Position numbers and translations under genes: made by a program | The notes under the pieces: generated by a model | What the model was told of the DNA's origin: nothing | Database searches by the model: none | Seen by the model: only the letters and a program-made list of their open reading frames with translations | Assembly (NCBI GenBank): GCA_963920525.1 | Contig: OY986438.1 | Coordinates: forward strand, 133,640,671 to 133,704,670 | DNA from: Dichetophora obliterata | Taxonomy: Eukaryota > Arthropoda > Insecta > Diptera > Sciomyzidae | Reading direction: 5' to 3' | DNA length: 64,000 bases | Shown: piece by piece, positions 34,979 through 46,560 of the stretch | How the letters are laid out: each line of letters starts with the position of its first letter | Position numbering within the stretch: the stretch's first letter is position 1

Positions 34979-35705
34979 TAGTGTCTGACCGAAACCGGAA
35001 TTTTGGCCGAAACCGAATATTCGGCCATTTTATATTATTCGGCCGAAACTGGCTATTAATATGAAAAATTAAGTTTTTGCAATTAATTTTTTATTTTATT
35101 AAAAGGAATCAAAAGTACTTTCATACACATAAAAAAGAATTTAATATAAAAAAAAATATTTCAATATTGAAGTTTATAATAATTAATTGAAGTTTACTGT
35201 AATAATAAATGAAATAATTTTTTATTTTATTTCTTATTACAAAATAGTAATATTCAAATAGTATGCACCTACAATGTAAATTTTTATAGAACTACAAAAC
35301 AAAGTATTTTTGTTTTTTTTAAAGGTTCATAATGCGAGTATAAAAATAGAAATATTTCGTTTTCTTTTCCTTTATTCCACACACAGAATTTTTTCGGAAG
35401 TTAAATTATCAATATTTGGTTTCAGTACCTATAATACTTTAATATAAATCGCAAATGATAGTATCGAACGCATAAAATTAACCAAAATGTTTTTGGTTAA
35501 CACGATAAAAAAAATTATGTACAGACGAATTCATAATTTTTGTTTTGTTCAATGCGTTGTATATATTTTTATTAAACGAAACTTATATAATTGAATTAAA
35601 TGACTGATGCAAGAAATTTTTACCAAAAGTTTCGCCGAAACTGACAAAAAGGGCCGAAACTGGCCGTAACTTAAAATCGAAACCGAATATTCGGTCGGAC
35701 ACTCT
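34979..35705. mobile_element. MITE with gtgtc(c/t)gaccgaa termini
   Basis: Left gtgtctgaccgaa at 34981 and right ttcggtcggacac ending 35702 are inverted. Both ends carry repeated gaatattcgg and gccgaaactggc blocks. TTTGAAC lies at 34972-34978 and 35706-35712, a possible 7-8-bp duplication as in hAT or P-like elements. The interior is AT-rich without a frame. Confidence 0.75.
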
Positions 35706-35889
35706 TTTGAACATAATATTTGGCGTAAGATTATTTATACCGCCGTAAAATAGTTTAGTATATGCATAAGCACTAAAAATTCATGATTTTCTTAACAAAT
35801 AAATAATGCAACAAAACATTCATTAGAATGTATTGCTTAAAGAAACACATTTGCTCTCCTATAAACCCTTAAAAAGAGTCGATGCAACA

Positions 35890-36000
35890 CGTAAGAGGTC
35901 GTTCATAAACTACGTTACCAATTTGGGGAGCGGAGGGGTTTTGAAACTTACTACGATAAGTAGCGGTTGGGGGGCGGGGTTCAAAATATTGTTACGCAAC
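35890..36000. repeat. dispersed repeat fragment, related to 40120-40190
   Basis: ggtcgttcataaactacgtt, then a G-rich tract, resembles gggttcttcatacaatacgtt and its G-rich tract at about 40120. Terminal sequence of an unidentified element family. Confidence 0.45.
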
Positions 36001-36047
36001 CAAAAATTGAAAAACAAACTAAAAAAATTCAATACAATATTATTTAA

Positions 36048-36573
36048 CCCTCTAATGCCCAAGGCGGGTTCACACCGATCGCAATAAAACAGTAGTCCGT
36101 GGAAAATTTTTCAAATGGTTTCTTGCAGAGTCTAGACGAATCTTTAAGCTATATTTCAGTTTTTGTCGCTTGGAACTAGCATGCTTTGTTTGACAATTAC
36201 GTCAATTTGAATTTAAATTTCATCATTTTTTTACGAATTCAATTAATTTTTTACTCTACATTTTTAGCTCGATTTTCGGTGAATACAAAAAAAAAAAACA
36301 TTAATTGAAGTCAGATCGAAGTGAAAAAAGATACTAGTTAGTAAGAAGTTGTTTTTTCTTTTAATTGAGATAAAAAATATGTAAAACATAATGCAAGGTG
36401 TTAAAAAAACCGTTAAAATTTTCACCTGTTGTGGACATTTTCATCTGTAATAAATGAACGAAGAACTAAAATTGAATACGAACTTCAGATTCGTTTTTCT
36501 CGTCCACAAATTAGTATAATCTGATGAGTATAATCTGATTTGGAGCTCAAACAAAAAATGGGGCATAAGAGGG
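36048..36573. mobile_element. piggyBac-type MITE, TTAA-flanked, 526 bp
   Basis: The left end TTAA|CCCTCTAATGCCC (TTAA at 36044-36047) mirrors the right end GGGCATAAGAGGG|TTAA (36574-36577). Exact TTAA duplication and termini starting CCC are piggyBac features. No transposase frame is present, so it depends on an element elsewhere. Confidence 0.8.
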
Positions 36574-37523
36574 TTAAGACTAGCTGATATTAACCCGTTG
36601 TTTGTCTGAATTGTTAATAATTTTTAAAATTTTTTATTTTTTATTATTCGTATTTTTTTTTTAATAGTGAGGATTTGCAAGAGTGTGTTATAAAATGAGG
36701 AGAATATGTCTTTTAAGAAAAATATATTTTTATGCTTTGAGTAGTTAAAATTTATAAAAGTTGTTATTTCTTCCCCGCAGATGGGGTTCTGCATACAACA
36801 AAAACCAGAAATTATTCTTGAAGGTTAACATTTTTTAATACTTATAAAAACAAAATGTTAAAAAAATCAAATCAAAGAGGGTACCATAACATTTTTTTTA
36901 ATATGTAGCACATAAAATTTTGTGTCAAACAGAAACAGTTATTTCTTAAAAATGACACGTCATATAAAAGAGTATACAAAATGCAATTTTCAGTTATTAA
37001 TTTTTTGTACGACAAAAAAACTTTTGCACCGTTTTTGGAAGATACAGAAATTTGTTGGGCCTTGTTTGAAATAAGATTAAAAATGTATTAAAAATTTTAT
37101 TGTGCAAGGACTTTTTATAGTTTTCAAGATATGAGAATGTTTTTGGTGTCAAGCAAACGGAAAATTTTTTAACTTTAGGACCTGCACATAAGTAGCGTTG
37201 TTTTTTGACCTCTCGACAGCATCTCGCCACAACAAAGTCATTTCTGTTTCTAGTACCAAATGCGTGAGTAAGTTGATTTAGATGTGTAGTATTATAGTTT
37301 ATACTTCTTATGTTCTTAAAAACTTGCAATATCAGCTAAAGCATAGATAGATTCTGTCGAGGGTTTAGACATTTTTTAACTCCTCCACATAAAGTTGATG
37401 ACTAGGATAAAGTGGTGGTAGCCCAAAAACAGCTTTATTTTAATATTTGTTTGTTTACTGTCCGACTACTGTTCTAACAAGACTGAGGTCTTATAGCAAG
37501 CTAACATAAGGCTATGATTTATA

Positions 37524-37735
37524 ATTACAATTCAATTTTACAACTTTTTAAAAATTCAAAGAAGATCTAAATGACTTTTTAAGACCTAAATAACCTACAT
37601 CGATACATTAAATTAAAAGTGAGTTGATAGTTACAATTCAATTCTACAACTTTTTAAAAATTCAAAGAAGATCTAAATGACTTAACTAACCTACATCAAT
37701 ACATTAAATTAAAAGTAAGTTAAAAGAAAAATAGA
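37524..37735. repeat. 107-bp tandem duplication
   Basis: ttacaattcaatt(t/c)tacaac and the following aaaattcaaagaagatctaa occur at 37524 and again at 37631. Copies are nearly identical. Confidence 0.9.
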
Positions 37736-38693
37736 ATAATAATTAAAACACAATGAAGAGGTGAAAAGTGTGAATGAGAAACAAAGATTATTAAAATTTA
37801 ATCATAATGCATTTATGTTGCATTCTTTTTAATTTTTTCATCTCCGATGTATTTTGATAGGCCCAGCACATAATCACTTATGTCAATTGTGAATGGACTA
37901 TATATAGTCTTATATATGAAAAGCCTTGGTGTCAACAGTGAGGTTACTTTTGAATTTATAAAGTTTTATATGAGAATTCCATACAAGGTTGCTACTTAGG
38001 GTAAGCCCAAGGAGAACTTAACTGTATCCTCTTCTACGACGTTTATTGTTTTCATTTTCCTTTTTTTTTCAACCTGAAAGAGCGGTTATTTTAAAAAGAA
38101 TTCTCGTAGTAAAAAGTAACCTATGTCCCGACCAGAAATGTTAGGAACCCAAGTGTTAAGTTTAAGGAAAATATATCCAGAAACTTTCACGTAATACGCG
38201 TACAGACAGACTTACAAACACAAATGTTAAAAATTACATTTTTGGAATCCACATCCTACAAATGTGCAGCGCAGAAAAAAATTTCCAAATAAAATAAAAT
38301 GTACAGATTTTTTTTACAGTTTTATTATATTATTTATAAGCATAAAAGAATACAAACATCGTTTAAATCGGCTTATTAACTCTGTCAAAGACCACGTAAA
38401 TTTCTTTGCATTAGAAATGAGGAAATAATTAAGTGTTATTTTTTTTATTGTACCTTTAATTTATATAGCCATATATATTCCCTCCAGGAAAAATCGGAAG
38501 ACTTCCATCTGAAAGTGATAAAAAAACATTCCCCACCCTATCTTTCGGAAGCTTAAGGGTAGTTTTGTATTTATATTGTTTCCAAACCGCTTCTTTAAGA
38601 ATGCATGTGGAAACTTTTACTTATTGTCAAGCAATGGCTACAGAAAATATTAATATCATTGTTTCCCAGCCGCTTATTATAGAATTTGATAGT

Positions 38694-38757
38694 CTAGTGG
38701 TAGCGCGCTTGACTGTCGCTCAGGGGTCCCGGGTTCGAATCCTTGCCGGGCATTTTC
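38694..38757 (+). other. tRNA-Asp-like sequence (SINE head or pseudogene)
   Basis: A-box-like TAGTCTAGTGGTAGCG and a perfect B box GGTTCGAATCC lie at normal spacing. The anticodon stem cttga/tcagg is intact around loop CTGTCGC, giving anticodon GTC (Asp). The 3' acceptor half ccgggca has no partner at the 5' end. A working tRNA is therefore unlikely. Confidence 0.65.
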
Positions 38758-38761
38758 AAAC

Positions 38762-38905
38762 CAAGGGAGAGGAATGTTTCCACATTAATTCTTCGAACAA
38801 GGGAGAGGACTGCTTCCAATTCACTTTTTAAGACAGCGGAGAGGCATGTTTCCACATTAATTTTTAAAAAAGCGGAGACGAATGTTTCCCTTTAATGACA
38901 TGCTA
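38762..38905 (+). repeat. 36-bp minisatellite after the tRNA-Asp-like sequence
   Basis: Four units of (g/c)ggagaggaatgtttccacattaattctt-like sequence start near 38764, 38801, 38837 and 38872. They directly follow the tRNA-like head. Confidence 0.85.
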
Positions 38906-39564
38906 TGTAAAAAAAGAAATGGAGTGTAACATAGGGTAAGAGCATGTTAAAAAAATCTTGACTTCTGTATAGCTATATCCTCAGCATTTGAATTGCATCA
39001 AAAATGTTTGATATTCCCATCTTTTAAACATGACTTTTGGCCAAGTTTCTCATATTAGCGGCCCTTGTGTGCAACGTACGGACGACACCCAATAATAAAT
39101 TGAAAGATTTGTAAAAGATTTTATTGGCTTTAAGGAGCATTTATTCTGTTTATGTGAGCGTGTTTACTTAACTAGCCAACGCATATGATGACTGATAACG
39201 GTTTTGCGTTGTGGGCGTTTGTTCGTTCGTTTTGGTGCGGATGCATAAATTGCTTTTATACCAGTAGATTCACTTGTTCTGCTCGACACTACCGCACACT
39301 CTATCGCTTCCCTCTCTTTGTCCTTCAACCGCGACGCAGTAGTGTCATGCAATTTTGTGGCAATTTGGCACGTTTTCCTAAGATCGTCACGTTCGCGTTG
39401 TAAACATAAATCAGGCCTATTTCTCCATTATTTGTTGGTGCTCGTCGAGCTTTGTGTGCATGTTCATGTGTATGTAGCTCGCATTTAAATGTGTGTTTGT
39501 GTGTGCACTTGTATTGCTTGGCTTGGCTTGTTGGAATATATATTGGTATAACTAGAACTAGTAG

Positions 39565-39635
39565 TAGTTGTTGTTGTTGTTGTTGTTGTTACTCTTGCTA
39601 CTGCTATTGTTGTTCATGTTGTTGATGTTGATATT
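39565..39635. repeat. (GTT)n microsatellite
   Basis: Seven GTT units are followed by degenerate gtt/gct/gat units. Confidence 0.9.
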
Positions 39636-40119
39636 GCTAGTTGGCCTGTCAGAGCTTAGCGCTGCTCTCTGTTTGAGAACATTATTTGCCATACAAAAAC
39701 ATGCACTTGCACACAAACACACACTCAGTCATATATAGCACGCATGCACCTATATATATATCAACACAGATTGCCACTGATGAACGCCAAGTTTTACGTG
39801 AATGACAGCGCAAACAGTCCTTTTTTTTGTGTTTTTTATGTCGCTGTTGTCCAACTTGCTGAGCCACTGGACTCGTTTTTTTGTGTGACACGTGTGTATG
39901 TGTGTGTGTCAAAGGACGCCTGGATTTTACGGATGTTGTTGTTTTTGCATACGTCTATGGTTCTTTTAAGCTTAAATGTCTTTGTCGCTTTTTGACTTTT
40001 ATTTACCGCCAAAATGAAACATTTTGCAACTTGCCAAAATTAACGGTCAACATTTCACTTCTTAATTTAAGTTGAAAAGGCTTTTATTCAAATAAAGGAT
40101 TATTTAGAATTTTAACTAA

Positions 40120-40190
40120 GGGTTCTTCATACAATACGTTACACGTTTAGGGGAAAGGTAGGAGTGGATCGAACATTTGTGACGGTCAAA
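40120..40190. repeat. dispersed repeat fragment, related to 35890-36000
   Basis: gggttcttcatacaatacgttacacgttt-like block, then agggg-rich sequence, as in the other copy. Confidence 0.4.
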
Positions 40191-41879
40191 CGGTCAAACT
40201 TTACGTAAAAAATTTTTTGTTTCAATATTTTATTCAATACTTTTCTTAATTTTTTTGATTTTCCCGAAGTTTAATAAGGTGTTTCTAATTTTGCTGGTTG
40301 AAATGCTTTATCATTTTACCATCAGGGACAGCACTGCGTCGACAAAACAAGCTATTCGATTTGAACGTTTTTATGTGTGTGTTGTGAAAACAATTTTAAA
40401 ACAAAGTTAAAACTTTTTAGCAAAAATTGGCAATATGCAAAACATATACCAAATTTTTTCCGTAAATGAAATTATTTTTTGACTGAATTCATGTCTGTAC
40501 AAAGTCAGAACTGTTGTATATATGCAATATATATATATGCAAAAATATGCAATTCCTTAAAAATCCGTTCTTTAGTCATCACCCACCAAACAGTTTGAAT
40601 GCCTTGCAAAAAGTAATATTTTTATACTACGGGCCTAGCAAAAAATTTAGGTCCAGTGCCCTCTTTCGATCGATAAAACTCACATTCTAGCAGACGGTCG
40701 TTATGCGTTCGAGTGAAAGTTTCTTGCAAAAATATACGTTCCTGTTCCAAAAAACGTAGACGTATCTTAATAAAATTTGGTGCAGAGTCCTTTATTCATC
40801 CTTTTAAGAAAATAAAAAAATTGTGCATTTCGGACCACTACAACCAATACCTTTCCCTCCCTCCCCTAACCAATACTCCCCATCACGTGCAACCCCAAAC
40901 TGGGAACGTGAAAACGTCGATATATTTTAATGAAATTTAATACGATATCGTTTTTTGAGCTTATATAGTGTACATTGATTCACTACCACCCCTTCCCTCC
41001 CAACCCATACAACACAAAATTGATAAACATTCAAACATTGACACATTTCAATGAAATTTGGCACCATATTATATTTTGGGCTTATTAACTCATGTTTCGA
41101 ACATGCACATAGAAAATTTAATGCGCACAAGTGATGATGAAGCTGATCATAAAATACAAAATATGTTTTTTTTAACCATATATAAGTTTTGATCATGTGT
41201 AATGGACTATGCTCATAATTCTTGCTATAATTCTGTATAAAACATGTTTAAAACACTGACCATATTTTATAATCAATTTGTAATTTCCATACTTTTTATG
41301 ATCAACGAATTTTCATGTATTATGAACGAATTGCTCTTAAAAGCGTTTACAGCTTATAAACGTTGATCATTCTTGATCATTGATTAAGGGACATTCTTTT
41401 TTTTATTTACTTTCTATGTTCCGAGGTATATTTTCGAGTAAAAATTCAAAATTAGTTTATGCAATCAAATTATTTTGATCATGTTGATTATAGCTTAATG
41501 AATGCTTAAAAAATTAATTTAGTTAAAAACTGTTTCATCATCGAAAATTTGATAATTGCAAAACTACAAAAACTATCCAGAAACAAAGATTATTCTTATA
41601 AGAATACGATAAACACATTTTTAAAGCAAACATAATGCCACTGTTGATGCATGTGGAGAGACAATAACTAAACCGTATTTTGAACACAATTTTGTCTGTC
41701 AAATTTGTATTCCCCTGTCCAGTTCGGAGAAATGCATCATTTAGAATAAGTTTTTATTCTTTATTGAAGCAAAATTTTAAATTGAAATAAAAATAGTTCC
41801 ACATTACATGTCAAAGTGATCCGTTCAAGTGCAATTTTTTAGTGTTTTTTAGCATTTTTGTGGAGAATTACTAGTGAAT

Positions 41880-42130
41880 ACCATTTGGTTTGCTCACCTC
41901 CGAGGTACCTCACAAATTTTTTTATAAGCAATATAGTACTTTTACTATTTCAGTGATTAAATCCAGAATGTCGTTTTCGTACCTATAATTGTATGGTGTT
42001 TATAAGATAATTTGTAAGAAAAATTCACCTCCATGTTGTTCATCTCCATCATATCATGGAGATGAATGGCACCATGGAGGTGAGCCTGCAATCACGGAGG
42101 TGATTTTCATATACACGGAGGTGATTTTGC
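41880..42130. repeat. cluster of ggaggtga/tcacctcc motifs with a small hairpin
   Basis: Five or more copies of (c/t)ggaggtga in both orientations occur, plus a hairpin atctccat/atggagat near 42045-42066. It lies just before the transposon-associated gene below and could be part of its terminal or subterminal region. Confidence 0.55.
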
Positions 42131-42184
42131 TTGTCCTAGCATACACTTCTTTCCTTTTTCAAAGTTAATACAATCATAAAATTT

Positions 42185-42905
42185 TCAAAAACATATCTAC
42201 GAAGGGCATTCGAAAACCGAAAAAATACGAAACAGCAAAGTCAAAGGAAAAAATATTAAGGAAAGGATCAGACAGCAGAAAATAAAAGACAACCTACAAT
42301 TATATGAAGAAGCGAAAAAGAAAGAAAATGAGAGGTGCCATGCGTGCAAGAATGCTGGAAAAATTAAGTCCATTGAGGACAATAGTGAAAGGGAGGAAAG
42401 AGTCCAGAGAAAGAATTGGAGAAAACGAGCTGATAAACACAAAGATAAAGTTAAAAAAGTACACGTTTGAGCAATTTGTTGGCTAAAAACCCACCACAGT
42501 CATCTGAGTTTGATTCTAATGACGTCATTGTCAATACTTTAAAAAGAATGCAGGCCGTCAAAAAAGCAAAACGAAGGAATCGAGCTAAGGCGTACAGAAC
42601 CATTGTAAAATTGAAGCAAAATCTTAAAAAATCCACCAACAAAGCGGAAATGTACAAAATAGAATGGCTTAGACTTGAGAAAAGAGCAAAAACCAAAACT
42701 CGCCAACCGTTTAAATAAAAAAATTTTCTACAAGGTGAAATGTGCCGGACCGGGTCGAAAGACGTCTTGTATTTGGTAAAGCCTTAGTAAGCCAAATAAA
42801 AGAAAATATTGACCAACAGCGCGCATCGCAAAACATTATATGTAGAATAATTTCAGAACGAATAATCAAAAAGTACAGAAAAATTTGTCAAAGCTCTTTA
42901 GATAT
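42185..42905 (+). pseudogene. transposon-associated protein of an unnamed widespread family, 5' part
   Basis: Basic, charged frames: KTEKIRNSKVKGKN, then KKKENERCHACKNAG and RKNWRKRADKHKDKVKK, a stop, then KRRNRAKAYRTIVKLKQ with a coiled-coil-like tail, a stop, then RRLVFGKALVSQIKENI and IIKKYRKIC. From memory, large arthropod and cnidarian protein families have the same order (basic N-terminus, R-A-K-A-Y-R-x-I coiled coil, K-R-L-x-F-G-x-x-L-x-x-Q-I-K-E). They behave like transposon proteins but I know no firm name. The 3' part follows at 44040. Confidence 0.6.
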
Positions 42906-42907
42906 TC

Positions 42908-44028
42908 GTTAATGTTGGTGGGTGTTACTCCCGCATCATTCATGCCAAGTCAGGAGTTCCACAAGGTAGTCATCTGGGACCATTACTATTTAACATCTTT
43001 ATAAATGATGTTGTTAAAGTTTTTAACTTTTGCGATGCCATTTTATATGCTGATGACTTGAAGATGTATTCAGCTTTACAGAAATTGTCTGACTGCTCGA
43101 GATTTCAGGACGACATAAACGCCTTCATACCCTGGTGTTCTACTAACGGTATGAAGCTTAATTTCACTAAATGCAAGTTTATGACGTTTTCTCGTAATTT
43201 TTCACCTTTAGTATTTAAGTACATGTACCAGGCACAAGAATATCCAAGAGTTTGCTTAATAAAAGATCTTGGGGTTTACTTCGACTCGAAACTTACTTTC
43301 AGCCATCACAGAGATTACGTTATTTCCAAAGCTAATTCGGTACTCGGTTTCATCAAGCGAAACACTAAAGAATTTAATGATGTTTTTACGCATAGAACCA
43401 CCTTTATTTCCCTGTTCAGATCAGTTCTTGAATACGCGGCTATAATTTGGTACCCAATTTATCAAAATGACGTTGATCGGATCAAGAGAGTGCAAAAAAA
43501 CTTTACTAGGATTGCGCTTTGACGAACATTTTCGCACGAAAGCATGCCACCGTACGAGAGGAAATGCCAATTGCTAAACTTGCAAAAACTTACTGTGAGA
43601 TTCAACCTATCTAGTACTATTTTTATTAAAGATATATGGGACGGCAAAATTGACTCACCCGAGCTTTTATCTTTTATTCCATTCTATGCTCCCGCTAGAC
43701 CGCTTAGAGAACACTGCTTATTTTACGTCAAAGTTCATAGAACGAACTATGGTAATAGTGACCCTATATCCAGATGTCTTAATATGTGTAACATTGTTAA
43801 AATAAACTAAGATTTATCTAGACCAGCCTTAATAAGAGATCTATGCAATAATCCGAATTTTATCCTGTAAATGTATTTTATGAGATTAATTTATGTAATT
43901 TATTTTCATTACTTTAAATACTCATAGCTCGTAAGTAAATCTTAGTTTTAAGTTATTTCCTAATCTGAAGGGCTAAGCCCAGTAGATTGTATAAAATAAA
44001 TAAATAAAATAAATAAATAAATAAATAT
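42908..44028 (+). mobile_element. 5'-truncated jockey/CR1-group non-LTR retrotransposon
   Basis: The frame starts inside RT: SGVPQGSHLGPLLFNIFIND, then LYADDLKMY (catalytic motif at 43043-43066), KDLGVYFDSKLTF and SVLEYAAIIWYP. A TGA at 43520-43522 interrupts it; the same frame then continues (MPPYERKCQLLNLQKLT) to 43810. A 3' UTR ends in aaataaataaat repeats at 43985-44028. It splits the transposon-associated gene around it. Confidence 0.88.
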
Positions 44029-44039
44029 TTTCGATCACA

Positions 44040-45475
44040 TATACAGTTTAAATGCATTAAAAATCCATCAAAGACGCACAAACCAAGAACCAGAGTAAAG
44101 TTAACTCCATTTTAAAGCAAACGATTGCTGATTTTTTTGAAATGGACGAAATCACGAGGTTGCTTGCCGGTAAAAAAGAATATATTACGAAAAATAAAGA
44201 AAGGAAACAAAGAAGGCTCTTAAACGACACCCTGCAAAATTTACTTAAAAAGTTTAATGAAACATATGATTGCGCAATTAGTTATTCCGTTTTCTGCAAA
44301 TTGAGTCTTTTGGGTATGATTCCTCCCTGTCAACTGTTGCATCTGTTTGTGTGCAAAACATGAAAATTTCGAAATAATGTTCCATAAGCATAAATTAGAT
44401 GGTATTATAAGCTATCCTTCAGTTTCAGCTTTACTGTTGTCACGAATCTCCGAGAGAAATGTATGGAAAGAAGATGTGAGGACTGTAGAAGTAGATCAAT
44501 TGCAGTTAATAACATCGAGAATGGCCTAGAAGCAGTAAAATTTAAAAAGTGGGTCATCATAACGGATTAGGTAAAAATTAAAGGAAAAGGTGTTTATCAT
44601 CACCACCACGAAAAACGAGTTGCTGAATAATTTGAAAGAAGATTTCAAATTAACTTAAACACGTTAATAACATTAAACACCAATATCACAGATTTGATTA
44701 TTATAAAACTTATTTTATAGACAACGAAATTGTTATACTCATCGACTTTTCAGAAATCTATTCATGTTAACTAAATTAAGAAATTCAATCGTTTCATTTC
44801 GAAGGATCACGTAAAAAAATTAAGCTGCACACAGGTGTATTATGCCGTAAGATTCTGGGATGTTATCAGGTACAACCAAAAGCCTTCTGCTCTATATCCG
44901 AATCATTGCGGCATGATGCAACTTTCATTTGTGCTCACTTCGAACAAATATTATTTCAAATCAAAATGTTTGAACCAAAAATTGCTAAAATTAACTTCAA
45001 TAGTCATGGTCCTTCAACCCAATACAGAAATAAAATAATGTTTTTTTCAATGGTGGATTTTATCGTCGAGTTTCGTGGTATTGAGAAGCTTTCTTGAAAC
45101 TAGACCGAAAGTGGGCACGGTAAAGGAGCTAATGATGGTGTTGGTGCCGTATTAAAAAGCACTGCGGATCGCTTAGTTGCTGAAGGTAGAGACATTACAG
45201 GCTTTGAAGATTTCTTTAGCGCCGTTGTAAACAACTGTTCTGGAATAGAATTGTTTCCTGTGCTACTTGAGGATATTTTGAAAATTGACCAAAAATTAAT
45301 TGGTCGTTATATTGTACCATTTAAAGGGTCAACGAAACTGCTTCAAGTCTCTTGGAACATTACTGCACCCAATATTTTAAATTTTCGCAGACTCAGCTGC
45401 GTGACATGTGAAGCCGGGTTTTATTGCACCCTACACTTCATACATCACTTCATACATTATTGACTTAATACAGAC
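44040..45475 (+). pseudogene. transposon-associated protein of the unnamed family, 3' part
   Basis: After many stops, recognisable blocks remain: IVILIDFSEIYS (44728-44763), ISESLRHDATFICAHFEQI (from about 44895), INFNSHGPSTQYRNK (about 44985-45035), then SGHGKGANDGVGAVLKSTAD (about 45105-45175). In relatives I recall, these are D-F-S-E-N-Y, F-S-D-G-x-x-x-Q-x-[KR]-N-K and S-H-G-K-G-x-x-D-G-x-G. Spaced acidic residues suggest an RNase-H-fold nuclease. In this copy the Asp of F-S-D-G is His, so it would be inactive. Confidence 0.6.
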
Positions 45476-45950
45476 TTACTACGGTACTATTTCAGGTGAC
45501 TTTCGCGGTACTTGTTGGGTACGTTTCGGGTACATTATAGTTAAGACTCAGGCCAGTTTAAATACGTATTAGCTTCTTTATTGACACAGTGTACGAATTT
45601 TTCTCTCATGTCCTGTTCCCTGTTTAATATCAATGTGCGAACCATTTTATTTCACAAACTTCGCAGTACTACTCGTAGCTTTTAAAAATACAATTGAGTC
45701 TGATATTCGAGACTTTTGTGCCGGAGCAGTTTGGTACGGACACAAATCGTTTCTGGGGATATGATCTGATGAAAGCAAAAAATCGTTTAAGGCCACCTTT
45801 GATTTTTTTTTTTTCGAAGACCTTTTTATAATTTTTTGCAAAAACCTGAAAAAATTATGATTTTCGTTAATATATTGGCTAGTGTAATAGTTGCAAAAAA
45901 AATAAACTGTCAGAAATTAAAGACCGAAAAGAGCTCTTCCAATCATCGAA

Positions 45951-46265
45951 AATGAATAGAATCTTTTTTTTAAAAAAAAAAAAAGATCAAAGAAACAAGG
46001 AATGCACCTTATAGAAACAAGGTTTGGTCTTTGACCTGAAAGGAAAGGGATAGATTATTAAGAGGAATTGATTGGAACCATACGTGAATTATTGATAAGG
46101 CGAAACAACCGTGAAAGTCAATTTGAATTGCTTTTGACCGAGGCTAGTGTTATGCCTTAACCTCGGCAAGCATTTTCAGACCTTAGTTGTTTCTGTCCTT
46201 TAATTCCACATTTTTCACAATTTAGTTGTGGATTTTTTAGTTTTCCAGAATCCTTAAATGTAGGA
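45951..46265 (-). repeat. SINE-like body, copy 1 (head missing)
   Basis: Nearly the same sequence as 55055-55355, from a T/A-run and gatcaaagaa through ggtttggtctttgacct and cctcggcaagcatt to ttaaatgtagga. The match stops at the same base in both copies. Here a mariner fragment adjoins on the right, so this copy lacks the tRNA-like head seen in copy 2. Confidence 0.75.
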
Positions 46266-46560
46266 TACTCGACAGGGCACTCGACGACACTTTCACTGAC
46301 GGCAGCAATATTCTCAGCACTGCGTGATGTCCATACACGGGTTGACTTCGGAACATCAAGTACGGACCCAATTTTATAAAATTTATTCACAATGTTGCGA
46401 ACAGTTGTTTCACTGATTTGGTGATTGAGACCTAATTTTTGGTGAATCAATCGTAGCGTTTGCACCATCGGCTTGGAATTTAAGAACCAAAATTCGACGA
46501 TTTCGATGCGTTGTTAATTTTTCAATCCATAACTAAAATCCTATACTTTCACAATATCTA
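46266..46560 (-). pseudogene. mariner transposase N-terminal fragment
   Basis: The minus frame from 46468 reads VQTLRLIHQKLGLNHQISET, then TVRNIVNKFYKIGSVLDVP and SAENIAAVSESVVE, the paired HTH region and linker of a mariner transposase. The catalytic domain is absent: at 46265 the sequence passes into the SINE-like body. Distinct from the two other mariners here. Confidence 0.75.

Larger units (their letters stand above)
36578..41877. other. mostly non-coding host-like stretch
   Basis: Apart from the repeats listed separately (37524, 38694, 39565 and 40120), no gene is recognised. The 39.1-40.1 kb part is less AT-rich and non-repetitive, so it may hold regulatory or intronic sequence. Frames there have no domain signal. 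Confidence 0.5.

Noticed and set aside
36520..36545. ctgatgag near 36520 as a ribozyme core
   Set aside because: Followed by an AT-rich direct repeat without stem II or GAAA.
38694..38757. Functional tRNA-Asp gene
   Set aside because: Anticodon stem and B box are good, but the acceptor stem has no 5' partner.
43985..44028. Independent microsatellite
   Set aside because: The aaataaat run is the 3' tail of the non-LTR element ending there.
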